Assembly (NCBI GenBank): GCA_021796055.1
Contig: JAJYOS010000232.1
Coordinates: forward strand, 1 to 8,546
Direction of reading: 5' to 3'
From: Bacteroidota bacterium
GTDB taxonomy: Bacteria; Bacteroidota; Kryptoniia; Kryptoniales; JAKASW01
Length of the DNA stretch: 8,546 nucleotides
The notes under the pieces are model-generated. The model was not told the origin of the DNA. It was given only the letters and a program-made list of their open reading frames with translations, and did not search any database. Of this stretch, positions 5,862 to 8,546 are shown one piece after another; the first letter of the stretch is position 1; every line of letters begins with the position of its first letter. A program made the position numbers and the translations under genes.

Positions 5862-7334
5862 CTACTTCAACCTAAGCCCTTCGAGAAGAAGCTCTACCCT
5901 TTCCGGAAGTTTCTTTTTCCGGTTTGCCCACCCCATTCCGATGTAGACAAGTGACGATGCGATAGTCGGAGCTGACATCGTCAATGCCTCACTTCCATGA
6001 TACCCGACGGCTTTAATCAAAACGAACACTGCAACGCCCGTGATGATAGAAGCGATTGCCGCCCTCGAGTCGCTGTGCTTGAACCACGGTATTAAGCCCA
6101 ATATCATCGGAATCGCTGTCGGACCAACGAGAGCAGCGAACCAGGTTATTATTAGTCCTATAACGCCCCCGAACTCGCGATAGAAAGCCGTAATGATTAG
6201 GGTAAGGAAAACAAAGGTAAACGTCGTGATCCTCGCCATCCGCAGCTCCCGTTTTGCTTCCATGTTTCTGAATCTCTTTGACAAAAACGGAAGGATGTCT
6301 TTGGTGATGACGGCTGAGATTGTGTTTGCATCAGAAGTGACCATAGAAAGTGTCGCGGAGAAAATGCCGGCGAGTACAAGTCCGACGAGGCCGGCGGGCA
6401 AGAATTCCCGTACCATCAGTGCGTAAGAATCTGTCGGATCGGCAAGCTTCGGCATGAACAATGGTGCAGCCCACATAGGAAAGAAAAGAATCAGTGGCCA
6501 CACCAGCTCCAGCACGCCTGACAAAACTCCGGACTTCTTCGCGCTCTCGGCGTCCGGCGACGCGATGTATCGTGTCGCAAGACTCCAGGTACCGCCGTTG
6601 TAGCTGAACATGCAAACCAATGTGTAGGCGAGAAAAAAGGCAAAAGTGTAAGGCCCATTGAACGGACTTCCGTGTCCTTTCGGAAGTCTGTCCCACACGC
6701 CGAAAATGCCTCCCACACCCCCGAGTTTTCCCAGGACAGTTATGAACATCAGGATGCCCGCCGCGATCTGGATCAGGAACTGAACGAAATCTGTATACAG
6801 GTCGGCCCACAACCCACCGACGGTGGTATACGCAAGCGCGATCATCGCTGTGCCCATGGCGCCAACAAAAACATCCAACCCGGTAAATACATTAAGGAGT
6901 ATCCCGATGGATGCCCACTTGGCTGCCACATCGAACAGCTTCAAAGAAGACCCGCTGAACGCGGTGACCAGTTGTGTAGGTACATTGTACCTCGATTGCA
7001 GATACTCGGTGGGCGACTTAATATTAAGATTCTGTCTGAGCTTGCACCATCTCGGCGCGATCAGGTACGCCCCGCTGATCACAGCAATGGTGATCCCCAC
7101 GGCCCACCAGATGTATATAGTAAAGCCATAGGTGTAGGCTACTCCCGCAAATGCCACAAACACGACACCGCTGTACCCCGATACATGGTGGGAAATCCCT
7201 GCCAACCACCACGGCACTTTCCCTCCGGCTACAAAGAAGTCATTCGAGTTCTTGACCTTCCGTGAAGAATAGAATCCTATGAAAACCATCAACAGGAAGA
7301 ATATGCCGATCACCAGATAATCCAGAAGTCCCAT
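5862..7334 (-). CDS. Sodium:solute symporter (SSF family), probable sugar transporter
   Basis: A 490-residue, strongly hydrophobic inner-membrane protein of normal SSF length with about 13 likely membrane segments. The N-terminus has the typical DYLVIGIFFLLMVFIGFYSS (5-24) and NDFFVAGGKVPWWLAGIS (31-48). YTTVGGLWA (169-177) fits the SSF signature [LIY][STAV]xxGG[LMF]x[SAP]. The segment GIFSATLSMVTSDANTIS (323-340) corresponds to the family's helix carrying small and hydroxyl residues near the sodium site. Family knowledge: it couples Na+ entry to uptake of sugars, amino acids, nucleosides or carboxylates; sequence alone does not fix the solute, and the sugar context is the reason for preferring sugar. 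Start ATG 7334 has only a weak purine-rich site (GAAAGA). The gene follows pgl on the same strand after 123 nt, so cotranscription is possible but unproven. Confidence 0.92.
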   Translation of the reverse strand: MGLLDYLVIGIFFLLMVFIGFYSSRKVKNSNDFFVAGGKVPWWLAGISHHVSGYSGVVFVAFAGVAYTYGFTIYIWWAVGITIAVISGAYLIAPRWCKLRQNLNIKSPTEYLQSRYNVPTQLVTAFSGSSLKLFDVAAKWASIGILLNVFTGLDVFVGAMGTAMIALAYTTVGGLWADLYTDFVQFLIQIAAGILMFITVLGKLGGVGGIFGVWDRLPKGHGSPFNGPYTFAFFLAYTLVCMFSYNGGTWSLATRYIASPDAESAKKSGVLSGVLELVWPLILFFPMWAAPLFMPKLADPTDSYALMVREFLPAGLVGLVLAGIFSATLSMVTSDANTISAVITKDILPFLSKRFRNMEAKRELRMARITTFTFVFLTLIITAFYREFGGVIGLIITWFAALVGPTAIPMILGLIPWFKHSDSRAAIASIITGVAVFVLIKAVGYHGSEALTMSAPTIASSLVYIGMGWANRKKKLPERVELLLEGLRLK

Positions 7335-7457
7335 TTACATATCTTTCTTCGTCGACTAGATAAGCTTGAGCAGACAATTTAGCACTCTGACTTCAAAGTT
7401 TGAGGGAGATTTATGGAATTTCCGGATAGAATAATTCAGAAATCTTTGGAGCTAGGG

Positions 7458-8180
7458 CTACAGGCGCGATGCCGCTGCCGCATCGAGATACCACACAAGT
7501 TTCCCGCTCATCGGGTGGATGCCTTTGACAGGAAAGGTGTGGTAATCTGCATCACGACCGAGCACCTTACCGACGGTTTCGGCCTTGTCTTCGCCAGCGA
7601 CGAGTAAGAAAGTTGCACGGGACCGGTTCAAAGCATCGTATGTCAGCGTGATGCGCTCTGGCGGAACAATCGGGACGACGACGGGTAAGACCCATCTATC
7701 TTTTTCGTCAAGCGCCGGAGAACGGGGGAATAGAGAAGCAGTGTGCCCTTCCTTCCCCATTCCGAGGAGAAGCAGATCAAACGTCTGCGTTCCTCCGGCG
7801 AAAGTCTTTCGCAGCTCTTCCTCGTATTTCTTTGCGGAGACATCCGCGTCTGCGAGCATTGTGGGTATAGCGTGTACGTTCACCCGGGGAACGGGAACGA
7901 CATCGAGCAAAGATAATTTAGCCATCTTGAAATTGCTGAGATTGTCAGTGTGCGGGACGTAACGTTCGTCGCCGAAGAAAAAGTGGACCGCATCCCACTT
8001 TATCCTGTCGCGATAATCTGAGGCAAGTATGCTGTACAATCCGGAAGGCGTATGCCCGCCTGACAATGCAATCGTAAACCTGCCGCTGCGACGGATACCC
8101 GCTTCTATTTCTTTGAGAACTTCATTCGCGGCAGCACGGCTCAATTCTTCAAGAGTCTTGAACTTCAATACTTCTTTCAT
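7458..8180 (-). CDS. pgl: 6-phosphogluconolactonase
   Basis: A 240-residue enzyme (usual length for the DevB/SOL type) that hydrolyses 6-phosphogluconolactone to 6-phosphogluconate in the cytoplasm, step two of the oxidative pentose phosphate pathway. Motifs numbered from the ATG at 8180: ALSGGHTPSGLY (38-49), FFFGDERYVP (67-76), FDLLLLGMGKEGHTASLFP (134-152, with the catalytic His in EGHTA) and ITLTYDALNRSRATFLLVAG (177-196). The usual GxGxDGH reads GMGKEGH, a conservative Asp-to-Glu change. Start: ATG 8180 lies five bases after the zwf stop, fitting translational coupling. An in-frame GTG at 8201 would add seven residues (MDDNLTH) and overlap zwf by 16 bases; neither has a strong Shine-Dalgarno. 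The zwf-pgl pairing confirms the assignment. Confidence 0.95.
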   Translation of the reverse strand: MKEVLKFKTLEELSRAAANEVLKEIEAGIRRSGRFTIALSGGHTPSGLYSILASDYRDRIKWDAVHFFFGDERYVPHTDNLSNFKMAKLSLLDVVPVPRVNVHAIPTMLADADVSAKKYEEELRKTFAGGTQTFDLLLLGMGKEGHTASLFPRSPALDEKDRWVLPVVVPIVPPERITLTYDALNRSRATFLLVAGEDKAETVGKVLGRDADYHTFPVKGIHPMSGKLVWYLDAAAASRL

Positions 8181-8185
8181 GTGCG

Positions 8186-8546
8186 TCAAATTGTCGTCCA
8201 CTTGCTACCGTCGAGCAATTGTTCAGCTTCCGTCGGTCCCCATGTTCCTGACGCATATTTGTGCACGGGAAACTTCCTGGACAGAAGAGGCGTGTAGAGT
8301 TCCCATGATGCTTCCACTTCGTCCGACCGGACAAACAACGTCTGGTCGCCCTTTAGAATATCAAACAGTAGAGTCTCATAGGCATCAGGCACCCGGCCAA
8401 AAACTTCTGAGTATTGGAAATGCAGTCTCTGGGATGAAAGCCTGTACACATCACCCGGCTCCTTTACCTTGAATGAAAGATCGAAACCTTCATTCGGTTG
8501 AAGGGTCATAACGAGCTTGTTCGGCTGAATTTCATTTATGGAAAAC
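8186..8546 (-). CDS. zwf: Glucose-6-phosphate 1-dehydrogenase, C-terminal fragment (5' end beyond window)
   Basis: The last 119 codons of an open frame that enters from the right edge and stops at TGA 8188-8186. The visible part matches the C-terminal domain of G6PDH: NEIQPNKLVMTLQPNEGFDL, KEPGDVYRL, PDAYETLLFDILKGDQTLFVRSDEVEASWE and YASGTWGPTEAEQLL. The enzyme oxidises glucose-6-phosphate to 6-phosphogluconolactone with NAD(P)+, supplying the substrate of the following pgl gene. The Rossmann fold and active site are outside the window, so completeness cannot be judged. It is closely coupled to pgl, with five bases between stop and ATG. Confidence 0.95.
   Translation of the reverse strand, partial: FSINEIQPNKLVMTLQPNEGFDLSFKVKEPGDVYRLSSQRLHFQYSEVFGRVPDAYETLLFDILKGDQTLFVRSDEVEASWELYTPLLSRKFPVHKYASGTWGPTEAEQLLDGSKWTTI

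Noticed and set aside
7335..7607. Small plus-strand gene at 7413-7607
   Set aside because: Most of it is antisense to pgl and the product resembles no family; GAGGGAG upstream of the ATG is the only support.
7413..7607. Interrupted or frameshifted pgl
   Set aside because: The pgl frame is intact from 8180 to 7458 with all motifs in order.

Overview
The window looks like chromosomal DNA from the Bacteroidota/Ignavibacteriota (FCB) group. The strongest evidence is the 1512-3587 gene product, which ends in a classic type IX secretion (T9SS) sorting domain with the 'NYPNPFNPST' motif. It sits beside a TonB-dependent receptor with an N-terminal carboxypeptidase-regulatory-like domain. Gene density is high, base composition is moderate, and I see no rRNA, tRNA, CRISPR array, transposase or phage gene. 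Both end genes are cut by the window.

Layout. On the minus strand from the right edge: the 3' end of zwf (8546-8186), pgl (from 8180), then a 123-nt gap and a sodium:solute symporter (7334-5862). A single plus-strand gene follows, a CBM9-like protein without a signal peptide (5063-5794). It converges on the symporter and diverges from a ROK-family regulator on the minus strand (4904-3675). Downstream of the regulator, on the same strand, are a secreted protein with three tandem CBM11-like modules plus a T9SS tail (3587-1512) and the N-terminal 481 codons of a TonB-dependent receptor (1445 to the edge).

How the genes may work together (inference). The receptor would move an oligosaccharide or similar ligand across the outer membrane. 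The triple-module surface protein would capture it, filling the place a SusD-like lipoprotein has in classical Sus loci. The ROK protein would sense an intracellular sugar and control the locus. The symporter would bring the sugar across the inner membrane, and zwf/pgl would start oxidative pentose phosphate metabolism. No glycoside hydrolase is present in the window, so the substrate cannot be named.

Non-coding signals: a 13-bp-stem hairpin between the surface-protein and receptor genes; a weaker hairpin upstream of the surface-protein gene; a dyad across the TTG start of the ROK gene; and an 18-bp near-palindrome upstream of the CBM9-like gene. The most unusual item is a perfect 24-bp inverted repeat joining base 1 of the window to the receptor's own 'NVITKDGG' coding segment. 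It is most likely an assembly or amplification fold-back at a contig edge, with a genuine invertible receptor module as the alternative.
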